From the IMG/VR virus record IMGVR_UViG_3300049489_001303, positions 1-64,000 of that record: 64,000 nucleotides of DNA, one strand, 5' to 3'. Both the position numbers and the translations under genes were made by a program. The notes under the pieces are model-generated. The model saw only the letters and a list, made by a program, of their open reading frames with translations, was not told where the DNA came from and ran no database searches. Position 1 is the stretch's first letter, and the number at the start of each line of letters is the position of its first letter. This document shows positions 6,785 through 14,689 of the stretch, piece after piece. Origin of the DNA: a virus.

Positions 6785-7125
6785 GATTTCTTCTCCCATA
6801 GCTTCCGCACCAGCACTGCTTGTTCCTGCAGTACGCCAAAGGTGCTCTCCCAGATGCTCTCCACAGCGGAGAGGCGTTTCTGCAGAGATTCTTTCTCACG
6901 CTCCAACTGCACGTGGTTGATAGCTGCTACGAACATCCAGTAATAGTCTTTGGGGTCCTGGGCCCTGTTCAGGCGCTTGAGAGTGCGCACGTTCAGTGTA
7001 CAGTCGTAGGGTATTTCCTCGCCACGTTTCAGGATCTCATGTCCGGTGCGAATCTCCTGCATAGTTTCTGGTGGGAGCCAACGGGCGTCTTCCAGGTACT
7101 TGTCGTAGAGTTCTTCGTCGGTCAT
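6781..7125 (-). CDS. Hypothetical protein, 114 aa
   Basis: A mostly helical, charged protein with a C-terminal coiled coil (LEREKESLQKRLSAVESI). It overlaps both neighbours by 4 nt (ATGA). No family was recognised. Confidence 0.5.
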   Translation of the reverse strand: MTDEELYDKYLEDARWLPPETMQEIRTGHEILKRGEEIPYDCTLNVRTLKRLNRAQDPKDYYWMFVAAINHVQLEREKESLQKRLSAVESIWESTFGVLQEQAVLVRKLWEKKS

Positions 7126-7619
7126 GGCACCTTCTCCATCACAAGGTCACTGTGTCTCAGGATGCTGTCAATCATCCAGTCATACCCGCAGAAACCTGCA
7201 GACGGTGCTTTGGGCATCGACGGGTTTGAGATCTGTGCTGTGACCTCCGCCACCCACCCATCATCGAACCGATAAGACCAACTCTTCGGGGCGTCCATGA
7301 TCCCCAGCTTCTCCACTGTCTTTCGGGACACATTTCGCACTTCGTAGTGGGGCTCGTCTGCTCCCGACCAACGCCCATTCCAGGATTTCACCACAGGCAT
7401 TGTCAGACTGAACCTGACTTTGAACTTGCTGGGCGGTTTATACAACCCGCACTTCTTTTCTGCGGCAAGCACACAAGCCTCGAGGGTCTCTCCCGAGAAC
7501 ACCCCCGCCCCTGTGTTGATAACTACATCTTTGGCGTCCCAGTACGTGACGACGCTCAAAGGGGCCACATTGAGCTTCTTGCAGACCGCTCTCAGGCGGT
7601 CGTCTATTGTTTTCTTCAT
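7122..7619 (-). CDS. Hypothetical protein, 165 aa
   Basis: A soluble protein with mixed alpha/beta character, with GAGVFSGETLEACVLAAEKK near residue 38 and a Trp-rich middle (VVKSWNGRWSGADEPHYEVRN). Its ATGA junctions place it in the same operon as its neighbours. No family was recognised. Confidence 0.5.
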   Translation of the reverse strand: MKKTIDDRLRAVCKKLNVAPLSVVTYWDAKDVVINTGAGVFSGETLEACVLAAEKKCGLYKPPSKFKVRFSLTMPVVKSWNGRWSGADEPHYEVRNVSRKTVEKLGIMDAPKSWSYRFDDGWVAEVTAQISNPSMPKAPSAGFCGYDWMIDSILRHSDLVMEKVP

Positions 7620-8164
7620 ATCTTCGAATACCTTTCCACCAACGCGGCGTATTTGTCTGTGAGGCGGGTGCAGTCATTCAGAAGCTCTTGCCCTCTGGTA
7701 ATAACTTCCCGGCTTTCCCTCAAAGAATCCATGCAGTCAAATACCTGTCCGCATCCGGCCTTGCCTTCCGATATGTTCTTGTAGTAGGCCCTGTCTTGTT
7801 CGCACATCCCCCTCGTCACCAGGCACACATCAAGCTGCTTCGTTGTGGGGCAGATACAATGCGCCGGGCACGTGCCGGGTGTCTGCAGCTTCACGCGCAG
7901 GGCTTCTTTGGGGTCGAGGGGTTTGCTTTCCAACACCTCGCACTGCACGTTCTTGGCGGCAAACCATTTGGTGAAGCCTTCGTTGTTCTCTTTGAGGCGC
8001 ACTTCAAGGAGGCCTTTGTTGCACTGGGTCTCCACCGTGTAGGCGGTGGGTTTGGTGGGTTTGGTCGGTTGTGGTTCCGGCACCATAAGACGTGTAACTA
8101 CAATACCGATGATAAGAGAAGGCAGGCCGTATACTGCCCAGTGTTTCCAGCTGAATTCAATCAT
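7616..8164 (-). CDS. Membrane-anchored Cys-rich protein
   Basis: I chose the ATG at 8164 (ATGA overlap) over a longer frame. N-terminal segment WAVYGLPSLIIGIVVTRLMV spans the membrane, followed by a TKPTKPT linker and a Cys-rich outer domain (about eight Cys, including CPAHCICPTTKQLDVC). This fits an exported, disulphide-bonded domain. Function unknown. Confidence 0.55.
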   Translation of the reverse strand: MIEFSWKHWAVYGLPSLIIGIVVTRLMVPEPQPTKPTKPTAYTVETQCNKGLLEVRLKENNEGFTKWFAAKNVQCEVLESKPLDPKEALRVKLQTPGTCPAHCICPTTKQLDVCLVTRGMCEQDRAYYKNISEGKAGCGQVFDCMDSLRESREVITRGQELLNDCTRLTDKYAALVERYSKI

Positions 8165-8445
8165 GGTTGCCTCAATAACGTTCTTGGCCAGGGCCGCACT
8201 GATGGCGGCGCCGGCGTTGGTTGGTGGGCTAATGCCCGTTTGAAGGAACTGGGCAGTGGCGCCCATGGAACCTTGCGGGGCTTCCCATCATCGACGGGAA
8301 ACTCCACAAAGCCACGGGCGTCACATGTGGACGTGACATCAATCCAGCCGTAGTCTTCGGTGGGGCTGTAGATCGTCCGGAACCCAGTTCCTTGCGGAAT
8401 TGTTCGGTAGTAGCCTTCGGTGGCGTAGGGTGTGTAGCCTACCAT
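8161..8445 (-). CDS. Hypothetical protein, 94 aa
   Basis: It starts at the ATG at 8445, three bases after the previous stop (TAGTCATG). AGGAG lies 12 nt upstream. The sequence starts MVGYTPYATEGYYRTIPQG, is beta-rich and has a Pro-rich end. No family was recognised. Confidence 0.45.
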   Translation of the reverse strand: MVGYTPYATEGYYRTIPQGTGFRTIYSPTEDYGWIDVTSTCDARGFVEFPVDDGKPRKVPWAPLPSSFKRALAHQPTPAPPSVRPWPRTLLRQP

Positions 8446-8447
8446 GA

Positions 8448-8699
8448 CTACAGTATGCTCCTGCAAAATTCATCAAGGACGTCGTACGCACACTCCCCAC
8501 GCTTCTTCCATACGGGATCTGGACCGAATGAGCGCTCCGCAATCACCATGCTATGCCCTGTGTCGAAGCACTTACAGGCGTGGTTGAGGGGCGTGGGGTT
8601 GATCATGCACTGTATCAAGGCATTCCCCAGCGCCTCTATCTTGAGGGCTTCCTGCCGCTTCGGGGGCTCGAAGTTGCCCCAGCCATGGTTGTCGCTCAT
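8448..8699 (-). CDS. Hypothetical protein, 83 aa
   Basis: A small soluble protein with four Cys and NALIQCMINPTPLNHACKCF. GGTGG precedes the start, and an ATGA overlap links it to the gene upstream. No recognised family. Confidence 0.5.
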   Translation of the reverse strand: MSDNHGWGNFEPPKRQEALKIEALGNALIQCMINPTPLNHACKCFDTGHSMVIAERSFGPDPVWKKRGECAYDVLDEFCRSIL

Positions 8700-8962
8700 G
8701 GATCCACCGCATCCCTCTTCGCTTGGAGGATCTTGTCCTTCACGCTATTGATGTAGCGCTCGAAGTCGTCCAGGGCTCGCGCCGTATCCGCCAGAGAGTC
8801 TTCGTTGTAGACCTCCAGCAGGATCTGCGCTTTGTTGAACATGTCCTCCGCCTCCGCGAAGAGCACAGCGAACCGTGCCCTGGCGGCGGGGGTGAACTTG
8901 TCGGGGATAGTCACCATGACCTCCCCGTTGTCGTAGACCACGTCAAACTTTTCAGCGATCAT
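8696..8962 (-). CDS. Hypothetical protein, 88 aa
   Basis: An N-terminal beta hairpin (FDVVYDNGEVMVTIPDKF) is followed by two amphipathic helices. GGAGG is 8 nt before the ATG. No recognised family. Confidence 0.5.
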   Translation of the reverse strand: MIAEKFDVVYDNGEVMVTIPDKFTPAARARFAVLFAEAEDMFNKAQILLEVYNEDSLADTARALDDFERYINSVKDKILQAKRDAVDP

Positions 8963-9333
8963 TTCTTCAACCTCCCTTCCGCTTTCAAGAATTCAAAGAA
9001 CTCCGCGGCGACGTCACGTGGTGACAGCTCTATAAGATCTCTGTTTGTGTCCTGTAACTGTACGAAGAATCTGTCCACGTAATTGCCGTGGACTCGGGCC
9101 CAATCCTTCTTCCACTGGATTTCTTTGGCTCTACAGTGGCTAAGATCTACGTCCAACATCTTCCAGCACTTGGGACATGTAACCTTCAAGGAGTCCAGCT
9201 CTTCGAGATACCAGACAGGGCCCTCAACGGCCAAGCCGCACAAGGTAAGGTCGTCCTCCTCGGCGTGAACATGCACCTTTCCCTTGGGCTTATCCGTCTT
9301 CAGGCTGCGGGCTTGGCAATTACACAGCGTCAT
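8959..9333 (-). CDS. Hypothetical zinc-binding protein, 124 aa
   Basis: The most likely start is the second of two adjacent ATGs (9333), with GGAGG 6 nt upstream; it lies inside the end of the preceding gene. The pattern H-x-H...LTLCGL...VTCPKCWK suggests one zinc site. A helical C-terminus follows (PRDVAAEFFEFLKAEGRLKK). Function unknown. Confidence 0.5.
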   Translation of the reverse strand: MTLCNCQARSLKTDKPKGKVHVHAEEDDLTLCGLAVEGPVWYLEELDSLKVTCPKCWKMLDVDLSHCRAKEIQWKKDWARVHGNYVDRFFVQLQDTNRDLIELSPRDVAAEFFEFLKAEGRLKK

Positions 9334-9610
9334 CATCCTCCTCCGGCACATACTCCTCCAAGATCCCGAGCAGGGCGATGCGTGCCTTCTCGTTGATATG
9401 GGGTAAGAGCTTCTCATCCCTCGCAATATCCTGGAAGCATTTCATCAGCGCGATGTCTTCCGCGGGGTTGGTGGTGTCATCCACAACGCATGTGTCTTGT
9501 AACCCCTCTATCGTTTTTTCCATAAAGGGAATTATCACCCAGCCAATGACTGCGGCGATCCCTACAAGACATACCAAAGCCGAGATTACGATTATTACTA
9601 TTGCGCTCAT
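9320..9610 (-). CDS. Small membrane protein (paralogue of 9607-9954)
   Basis: Residues 1-28 form one membrane segment (AIVIIVISALVCLVGIAAVI). The acidic C-terminal part contains AEDIALMKCFQDIA, which matches TEDVALMHAFNDIA in the next gene. The two are tandem paralogues and overlap by 4 nt. Function unknown. Confidence 0.6.
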   Translation of the reverse strand: MSAIVIIVISALVCLVGIAAVIGWVIIPFMEKTIEGLQDTCVVDDTTNPAEDIALMKCFQDIARDEKLLPHINEKARIALLGILEEYVPEEDDDAV

Positions 9611-9954
9611 TGTTTTTCTCCTTCTTCTGTGTTGTCTTCGTCTTCGTCATCCGGCCCATACGCCTGCAACAACTCCATCAGTGCGGCATTGGCAGCATTA
9701 CGCACGTCCGACGTCTGCCCGGTAGACGCGATGTCATTGAAGGCGTGCATGAGCGCAACGTCCTCGGTGGCGTCGGTGTTGCAGTCACAGTCACAACCAC
9801 GCGACGACGTCCACGTGTCGGCGTGTGTGGGGGTCTTCAGGACGTACTCCTGCGGCGGGGCGTTAAGGCGATCAGCGATAAAAACCACAATCAGCCCGAA
9901 GATGAAGATGCAGGTCAGGAGCAAGGTGATGTTCATTAATGGGTTGTCGGTCAT
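9607..9954 (-). CDS. Small membrane protein (paralogue of 9320-9610)
   Basis: A membrane segment (NITLLLTCIFIFGLIVVFIA) is followed by a linker with CDCDC, the conserved EDVALMHAFNDIA helix and a very acidic tail. The layout is the same as in the downstream neighbour. Its role is unknown. Confidence 0.6.
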   Translation of the reverse strand: MTDNPLMNITLLLTCIFIFGLIVVFIADRLNAPPQEYVLKTPTHADTWTSSRGCDCDCNTDATEDVALMHAFNDIASTGQTSDVRNAANAALMELLQAYGPDDEDEDNTEEGEKQ

Positions 9955-10355
9955 TTGGATACCTTTCTTTGTGGAAACGTTGTTATTCTGGTTACTTGAA
10001 CTATAGGCCGTGTTGGATCGGTGCTGAACCAGGAGCTCATGGGATAAGAGTCCCGTGGATCCTCTGTGTGCCAGGATGCTGTCTCAAAGGTCTCTGGGTG
10101 CTCTCGAAGACCTCTGGCAGTTTTTTCAAGTACATCAGCGGTGGCTATCGCAGCTTTATACTTTTCGAGAGCCCGCTCATGACCCGCCAGGTCACGCTGA
10201 CACTCTCGACGATACTCGACAGCCTTATCATGATCTCTACGCGCCTGCTCCAGGCGCTTGAAGGAATCGTCCTCCTCACGCTTTGCCTTTTCCAGGTGGG
10301 CCACCAAGGCATAGACTTCTGAGGTGCCTGTTGGGTTGCATTGCTCACAGGTCAT
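9951..10355 (-). CDS. Coiled-coil protein (paralogue of the C-terminal part of 10352-11014)
   Basis: It starts at the ATG at 10355 (GAAGGAG upstream). Residues about 20-75 form a coiled coil (HLEKAKREEDDSFKRLEQ). The tail TRITTFPQRKVSK matches TITIVTWPQRKKEPK at the end of the upstream gene, and HPETF matches HPETY. Function unknown. Confidence 0.6.
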   Translation of the reverse strand: MTCEQCNPTGTSEVYALVAHLEKAKREEDDSFKRLEQARRDHDKAVEYRRECQRDLAGHERALEKYKAAIATADVLEKTARGLREHPETFETASWHTEDPRDSYPMSSWFSTDPTRPIVQVTRITTFPQRKVSK

Positions 10356-11014
10356 TTGGGCTCCTTCTTCCGTTGTGGCCACGTCACGATGGTTATCGTG
10401 GTGGTGCAGGGGTCGTTTCTCTTGGAAATAAGCTTACCTGTCTCAAGCTCAACACCGCAGTGGGTCAGGGGGTAGTCCATCACAGTGCGCATACCCACGT
10501 AGGTCTCGGGGTGTTCTGCCAGTTTCTTGATCTGCTCAGCCAACGCCCTGATTGCGAGGTTGACGTTTTCTGGTGAATCGAAAACTACCGGCTCCGCAGC
10601 CTCCCGCTCCTCCGCCAACCGGCGTTCCTCCGCGTCGTCGTAGGCCTTGAGTTTCCCCGTGCACACATACAGGTAATTCTCACACTCGCTGAGGTGCGCC
10701 TCTGCTGCATCGCTGGCCTCATTCGCTTGGTCCGTCTGTGCCCTGGCCCTATCCACCATGTCCACGAGGCTTTGTCGTTTGTTGTCAGTCATTTCCGTTT
10801 TCTCCTCTTTCCGCTCAAAGCGGTCCTCTATTTGACTCCTGTGCAGGATCCACGTCGATACTTCCCCGTTTTCCAGAGTTACTTCACACTGGTAACGGGA
10901 ATCCTTACCGGCGTAGAATGGGTCTACCTTGAGCACCACGCATTTCTTTGCGATGCCAAGGCCGTGCACATCCTCCCACACGGTGCCCACCAGGTTTTGA
11001 TACTCCTCGTTCAT
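10352..11014 (-). CDS. Two-domain protein: N-terminal unit fused to coiled-coil paralogue
   Basis: A 220-residue protein. Residues 1-74 form a separate small domain (GTVWEDVHGLGIAKKCVVLK, ENGEVSTWILHRSQI). From residue 75 (MTDNKRQSLVDMV) it is a paralogue of the next gene, with its own upstream AGGAG 9 nt before the internal ATG. So it is either a fusion of two formerly overlapping genes or a gene with an internal second start that yields the short form too. GGAG precedes the first ATG (11014). Confidence 0.6.
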   Translation of the reverse strand: MNEEYQNLVGTVWEDVHGLGIAKKCVVLKVDPFYAGKDSRYQCEVTLENGEVSTWILHRSQIEDRFERKEEKTEMTDNKRQSLVDMVDRARAQTDQANEASDAAEAHLSECENYLYVCTGKLKAYDDAEERRLAEEREAAEPVVFDSPENVNLAIRALAEQIKKLAEHPETYVGMRTVMDYPLTHCGVELETGKLISKRNDPCTTTITIVTWPQRKKEPK

Positions 11015-11613
11015 CACAATCTCCTCTCGTCATGAATTTCTTCAAGCAACCGCTGGTTGCCTTTAATGTGCCGCCACAACTCTGACACCACAGCAGCTTG
11101 ATAACGCGCATCTGCAAGCGCGTCGTGTTGTACACCTTCTCTTACCACAGAATGCTCGAAGGGTTTGGCGATGTCCACCAATGTCCTCATGTCTCTGGAA
11201 GCCGTGTATTTCCAGGTGGCGGGGATGTGCGCTTGGGCCATTGCGTTCTCGAGCAGGGTTATGTCGAACGTTGCGCCGTTGGACCAGAGGCGCAGGGGAT
11301 CTTCTCCAGGTACGAGTTCTCTCCAGGACTCTTCAATGAAGCCACAGATGTGGTGCAGGAAGCGGGGCCATGTGAGGGCTCCATCCATCCCCTTCACCAA
11401 CGCCTGCTGCGCTGCGGGTTCCTGTGTCAGCCACCACATCACCGTTTCTGGGTCGATGGTGCGACCGGCGTCCACAGCGCTGCGGGTGTCGGCGAAGTAG
11501 TGCGCCGTGGCGATGATGTCGCCTGTTTCTATGTTGAAGCGTACGAGCCCTGCGGAGCATATCACGGAGTTGTGACCTGTGCCGAGGGTTTCGAAGTCGA
11601 GCATTACGTCCAT
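11014..11613 (-). CDS. DEDDh 3'-5' exonuclease (Rv2179c/ExoVIII-like)
   Basis: A 199-residue protein from the ATG at 11613. Exo I motif LDFETLG (D6, E8), then ETVMWWL, motif II SNGATFDITLLENA (D117) and motif III HDALADARYQA (H163, D168). These are the four acidic residues and the His of the DEDDh family; the D-x-E-TLG, WWL and NG-x-x-FD spacing is that of Rv2179c-like exoribonucleases. It likely degrades single-stranded RNA or DNA ends; which one cannot be told from sequence. It sits among unrecognised early genes. Confidence 0.85.
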   Translation of the reverse strand: MDVMLDFETLGTGHNSVICSAGLVRFNIETGDIIATAHYFADTRSAVDAGRTIDPETVMWWLTQEPAAQQALVKGMDGALTWPRFLHHICGFIEESWRELVPGEDPLRLWSNGATFDITLLENAMAQAHIPATWKYTASRDMRTLVDIAKPFEHSVVREGVQHDALADARYQAAVVSELWRHIKGNQRLLEEIHDERRL

Positions 11614-11617
11614 GTGT

Positions 11618-11848
11618 TCACCCCGCCTTGAAGTCTGTAATAATGACTTCTGATTTACCACGTGCTGACAGCACTTCGCAAGAAGAGTTCTTGGGATTCA
11701 ACCACAAATCCTTGGGGTACGTGTGGGGGCCCTCAGCCTCATGTGCCAGCTTCCGTGCCTTCTCTTCCGTGGTGGCTCTTACAACTACGCCAAGCGTAAC
11801 GTCGTATTTGTCAGTGTCCACCAACCTGTCAAGGATCCAGAGTCTCAT
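11618..11848 (-). CDS. Hypothetical protein, 76 aa (paralogue of 12652-12882)
   Basis: It starts at the ATG at 11848 (AAAGGA). It shares MRLWILDRLVDTDKYDV, NPKNSSCEVLSARGKSE and the ending VIITDFKAG with the gene at 12652-12882, so the two arose by duplication with four genes between. A domain with N-terminal beta strand and an 'ATTEEKARKLA' helix is visible. Function unknown. Confidence 0.6.
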   Translation of the reverse strand: MRLWILDRLVDTDKYDVTLGVVVRATTEEKARKLAHEAEGPHTYPKDLWLNPKNSSCEVLSARGKSEVIITDFKAG

Positions 11849-12072
11849 GTTTTCCTTTCCCACGCCCTGCAGACGTGTCTATAGCCAACTGCTTTTGGAT
11901 TGCTCAACGGCTCGTGAAAGCAGCCAAGCTGTGTTCTGTGTACCGTTATTGTAGCTCCGTTGATAATGTCTTCGTCGGTGATGCCCACGTCACGACCGTG
12001 CATGCAGTTGGCGCAGCACTTCATCTGCTCGTAGGCGTTTTTGTATTCTTGCTTTGTTTGAGGGGTGCTCAT
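11845..12072 (-). CDS. Cys-rich microprotein
   Basis: A 75-residue protein with CCANCMHGR near residue 19 and later Cys at about 51 and 68 (HVCRAWE), giving one likely zinc site. GAGGAG is 8 nt before the start. Unrecognised family. Confidence 0.55.
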   Translation of the reverse strand: MSTPQTKQEYKNAYEQMKCCANCMHGRDVGITDEDIINGATITVHRTQLGCFHEPLSNPKAVGYRHVCRAWERKT

Positions 12073-12353
12073 CCCTTCATCTCCTCCTTAAACCTCTTGC
12101 ACTCCGTTGATGGCGACGTGTCGGCATAGTCACCACTGACCATGCACAACGGGCCGTCGTACCAGTCTGCAAACACGCAGCCGTCGCACGTTTCGGATGC
12201 GATGTCGTACATGCGCCGTTTCATGAGATACTCGTTGTGCTCAAGCTGCACAACCTTGTCTTGCATCTCCTGTCGTTCTTGATTCCACTTCTGCGTGTCA
12301 GCGTTGTAGTGGTCCAGCGTGTTGGACCAGGCGTCTTTGTAGTGTTGTTCCAA
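12069..12353 (-). CDS. Hypothetical Cys-containing protein with TTG start
   Basis: A 94-residue protein. The start is TTG (12351-12353) with GGAGG 5 nt upstream, directly after the TGA of the gene before; there is no ATG nearby. An N-terminal coiled coil (NQERQEMQDKVVQLEHNEYL) is followed by CDGCVFADWYDGPLC...C, a four-Cys site. Confidence 0.55.
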   Translation of the reverse strand: MEQHYKDAWSNTLDHYNADTQKWNQERQEMQDKVVQLEHNEYLMKRRMYDIASETCDGCVFADWYDGPLCMVSGDYADTSPSTECKRFKEEMKG

Positions 12354-12647
12354 TCAATCCTCCTTCTGGTAGTAAACATGCCACACCAACGATCCGCCTG
12401 CCATCAGGACGGTGCCGAGGAAGGTGGGTTGCAGCAGTGCGTTGTCTTCGAACACGTGGCCGGTGCCGCGGATGAAGAATTTGTAATTATCGTACGGAGG
12501 CACAGCCCGCGCATCTGCATCAATCTCCGCCCATACACACAGTTTCTCTTGTTGATTGGCTATTGACAGCAGGCGAGAATTACGTGGTATTCTTCGTACC
12601 TGTTCATCGCCTATCTCCAACTCGTATTTGTAGATTATGCGTCTCAT
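12354..12647 (-). CDS. DUF7352-like protein
   Basis: A 97-residue protein: IYKYELEIGDEQ, then IPRNSRLLSIANQQEKLCVWAEID, then RGTGHVFEDN. This order (IYKY-L, P-x-x-x-x-LSV-x-x-Q-x-x-x-x-x-WA-x-VD, GTGH) is that of a small family common in phages whose function is unknown. The name is from memory of the family pattern. Confidence 0.55.
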   Translation of the reverse strand: MRRIIYKYELEIGDEQVRRIPRNSRLLSIANQQEKLCVWAEIDADARAVPPYDNYKFFIRGTGHVFEDNALLQPTFLGTVLMAGGSLVWHVYYQKED

Positions 12648-12651
12648 GTCC

Positions 12652-12882
12652 TCACCCCGCCGCGAAGTCAGTTATGATGACTTCCGCTTTCCCTCTCGCA
12701 GACAAAGCCTCACAGGAGGATTTCTTCGGGTCGATCCAGATGTCTTTTATTCGGCTCCACTGGCTCTCCCGTCCTTGGGCCATCTGCCGTGCAACCGCTT
12801 CCGACGGCGCTCGCACCACCAAGCCCATGACCACGTCATAGCTGTCGGTATCTACATGTCTTTCAAGTAACCAGAGTTTCAT
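12652..12882 (-). CDS. Hypothetical protein, 76 aa (paralogue of 11618-11848)
   Basis: It starts at the ATG at 12882 (AGAGGTG upstream). MKLWLLERHVDTDSYDVV, DPKKSSCEALSARGKAE and VIITDFAAG match the paralogue almost residue for residue. Function unknown. Confidence 0.6.
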   Translation of the reverse strand: MKLWLLERHVDTDSYDVVMGLVVRAPSEAVARQMAQGRESQWSRIKDIWIDPKKSSCEALSARGKAEVIITDFAAG

Positions 12883-13262
12883 GGTGTCACCTCTTTCAAC
12901 ACGCCGCATCTACTGCAGCGCTCTCCTGTCAGTTCGGGATTTCCCCAGTCGCTACATGGTTGCCAGGCGTGACCGAGTATGCAGGTTCCCTTGTACGTGG
13001 GTGACGGCCCATAAACGGGCGGCGGGACGTAGCGGGGCTCTATGTACATCTGGAGCTCCTGTGGCACAGGCGCTTCGATGATGGCCTTGAACTCGTCGTA
13101 GGGGAGGTCGATAATAACATCCTCACGGTTGTCCAGGCATACGTACGTTTGACCATCCAACTGCTCATAGTACTGCACTACGTGGTTCAAGTCGAAGGAG
13201 GTGCGTTGGCGATATTCATCAGAGCGCCTAACCTTCGCCTCATGAAAGCGTTGCTTACTCAT
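12879..13262 (-). CDS. Hypothetical zinc-binding protein, 127 aa
   Basis: It starts at the ATG at 13262 (AGGAG 8 nt upstream). There is a mixed N-terminal domain, a Pro/Tyr-rich linker (PRYVPPPVYGPSPTY), then CILGHAWQPC...ERCSRCG, a zinc-binding end. No family recognised. Confidence 0.5.
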   Translation of the reverse strand: MSKQRFHEAKVRRSDEYRQRTSFDLNHVVQYYEQLDGQTYVCLDNREDVIIDLPYDEFKAIIEAPVPQELQMYIEPRYVPPPVYGPSPTYKGTCILGHAWQPCSDWGNPELTGERCSRCGVLKEVTP

Positions 13263-13459
13263 TTGTGACACTCCTTTGGATGCTGACATTTCTCACAAAT
13301 GTCCTCATCCGGGTACACGTCCCACTGCCGGTATTCAGGGCAGACAGGTGTCACCTCACTTCCCCAATCCTCCGGATCGCATGTGCAACCCTCCGGCATA
13401 ACGGGCTCGTACTCGCAATGCTCCTCTTTGGGGAGCCCGCATTTGCATAGTATTTTCAT
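13259..13459 (-). CDS. Cys-rich zinc microprotein
   Basis: A 66-residue protein starting MKILCKCGLPKEEHCEYEP. It has several Cys (CKC, CTCD, VCPE, CEKCQHPKECH), enough for two zinc sites. ATGA junctions on both sides. Confidence 0.6.
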   Translation of the reverse strand: MKILCKCGLPKEEHCEYEPVMPEGCTCDPEDWGSEVTPVCPEYRQWDVYPDEDICEKCQHPKECHK

Positions 13460-13698
13460 TTTTCCTCCCTCTCCGGCATAACCTGCACTTTGATGTCCAG
13501 GATCTTGCTCACGTCTTCTACGCTGCAGCCGGGGAACAGCAAGTCCAGCTCTTTCTGGTAGAGCAGCACGATGTTGTCGTCGTCGGGTTTGGTGAAGAGC
13601 TTGAGCTTGTCTACCCCGCTACGCAGCCTGAAGTGCAGGCGGTCAAGGGGTTCATCGATTTCGTCGTAGCGATCAAAGCTGCGATGATAGTTTGGCAT
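13456..13698 (-). CDS. Hypothetical protein, 80 aa
   Basis: A charged soluble protein; DNIVLLYQKELDLLFPGCSV and DVSKILDIKVQV suggest a small helix/strand fold. Overlaps the next gene by ATGA. Unrecognised. Confidence 0.45.
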   Translation of the reverse strand: MPNYHRSFDRYDEIDEPLDRLHFRLRSGVDKLKLFTKPDDDNIVLLYQKELDLLFPGCSVEDVSKILDIKVQVMPEREEK

Positions 13699-13707
13699 TT
13701 GTATAAC

Positions 13708-13779
13708 TCAGTCCTCGTCTCTGGCTAAGAGCCAGACAATCATGACCACCACAGCCATGAAGATCAGGAAGCCGGTCAT
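13708..13779 (-). CDS. 23-residue membrane peptide
   Basis: Sequence MTGFLIFMAVVVMIVWLLAR plus EDED-like end (RDED): a single membrane helix. No Shine-Dalgarno site, but the ATG overlaps the stop of the preceding gene as ATGA, as at most junctions here, and the ORF fills a gap in a gene-dense stretch. Could be a chance ORF. Confidence 0.45.
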   Translation of the reverse strand: MTGFLIFMAVVVMIVWLLARDED

Positions 13780-14069
13780 TGGGTTGCTACTTGAGCGTTC
13801 CAAGCCTCCTCAGCCTCTTCTTCAGTATTGTGATACGGCCCCATGGCTCCACACCATGTGCACACCACAGCGTATTCATTCAGCCATGGGACCAGTATCA
13901 CTTCGCGTTCATCGTTGAGGGGCGAGCCGGGGTCCGGCTTTACTTTGTGGTTGAAGGGACACTGCTTAAGCACCCTGGGCTCCTCCTGTGAATACAGCTT
14001 GGCCTCGACCTCTTCAAAGTTCTTGGCCGCCAGGGCGATGGCTTCTTCAGCGGTGAGTTTCTCAGCCAT
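13776..14069 (-). CDS. Lar-like zinc-ribbon protein
   Basis: A 97-residue protein from the ATG at 14069 (GAGG 6 nt upstream). LKQCPFNHK, a spacer, then VVCTWCGAMGP and EEEAEEAWN follow the plan of Lar restriction-alleviation proteins (CPFC..., C-x-x-CGA-x-GP, A-x-x-WN), though the first knuckle is CPFNH rather than CPFC. An anti-restriction role is possible; many phage members of this group are uncharacterised. Confidence 0.55.
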   Translation of the reverse strand: MAEKLTAEEAIALAAKNFEEVEAKLYSQEEPRVLKQCPFNHKVKPDPGSPLNDEREVILVPWLNEYAVVCTWCGAMGPYHNTEEEAEEAWNAQVATQ

Positions 14070-14358
14070 GCCAATCCTCACACACGTCTTCCAGGCTCGG
14101 GCGATCTCCGTCGGGAGATATGCGAGAGCACCCCTCCTCTTTGCAGGTCGCGCATGACCTTTCTGGAGCTTCCGCAATGTTCTGCGTGGGCTCAGGGCCG
14201 TGCATCAGGTAGTGGATTAAATCTGCCATCTCATCGAACGTGCCGGGCGGTTGGGGTTTGCTTTCCCACTTCTCAGTGACAACCATGCGCCCGCAACCCG
14301 CGCAGTAGTAGTTGATCAGGTGCCACCTGTACTTACAAGTGCATACTTCAAACGCCAT
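14062..14358 (-). CDS. Cys-rich hypothetical protein, 98 aa
   Basis: It starts at the ATG at 14358 (GAGGAG 7 nt upstream), inside the end of the previous gene. N-terminal zinc site (VCTCKYRWHLINYYCAGCG) and a C-terminal group of Cys (SCATCKEEGC, VCEDW). It ends in the ribosome site of the next gene. Confidence 0.55.
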   Translation of the reverse strand: MAFEVCTCKYRWHLINYYCAGCGRMVVTEKWESKPQPPGTFDEMADLIHYLMHGPEPTQNIAEAPERSCATCKEEGCSRISPDGDRPSLEDVCEDWHG

Positions 14359-14689
14359 GTGCATGCTCCTCAATGGGACCGTCGTACGTCCCCACCGCCT
14401 TCGTGTTCCCGATGCCAATGCCGGGATTTTCCGACAAGCAGTACTCCCGTGGCTTGCGCCCCAGATATACAGCCTCGAACTCCTCAAGGGAGCACCAGAG
14501 GTCGTAGACCGAGCCCCCTGTCATATTCACTCTGAGAAGATCTCTCGGCTCACCTACGTCTCTGGGGCCCAGCCTGAAGGTGGCCATTCTGTGTTCATAG
14601 GCCTCAACTTTATCTAGGTCTATAGTGATTAGGCGGTTTTCTGAGGTGCACCTTCCGTCCGGGTAGTACTTGAATTTGTGGGGTCTCAT
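14348..14689 (-). CDS. Hypothetical protein, 113 aa
   Basis: Soluble, mixed alpha/beta. Contains ENRLITIDLDKVEAYEHR, RVNMTGGSVYDLWCSLEEFE, PREYCLSENPGIGIG. No family recognised. Confidence 0.5.
   Translation of the reverse strand: MRPHKFKYYPDGRCTSENRLITIDLDKVEAYEHRMATFRLGPRDVGEPRDLLRVNMTGGSVYDLWCSLEEFEAVYLGRKPREYCLSENPGIGIGNTKAVGTYDGPIEEHAHGV

Noticed and set aside
7607-8353. A 248-codon plus-strand frame
   Set aside because: Opposite two overlapping minus-strand genes with good junctions; no ribosome site.
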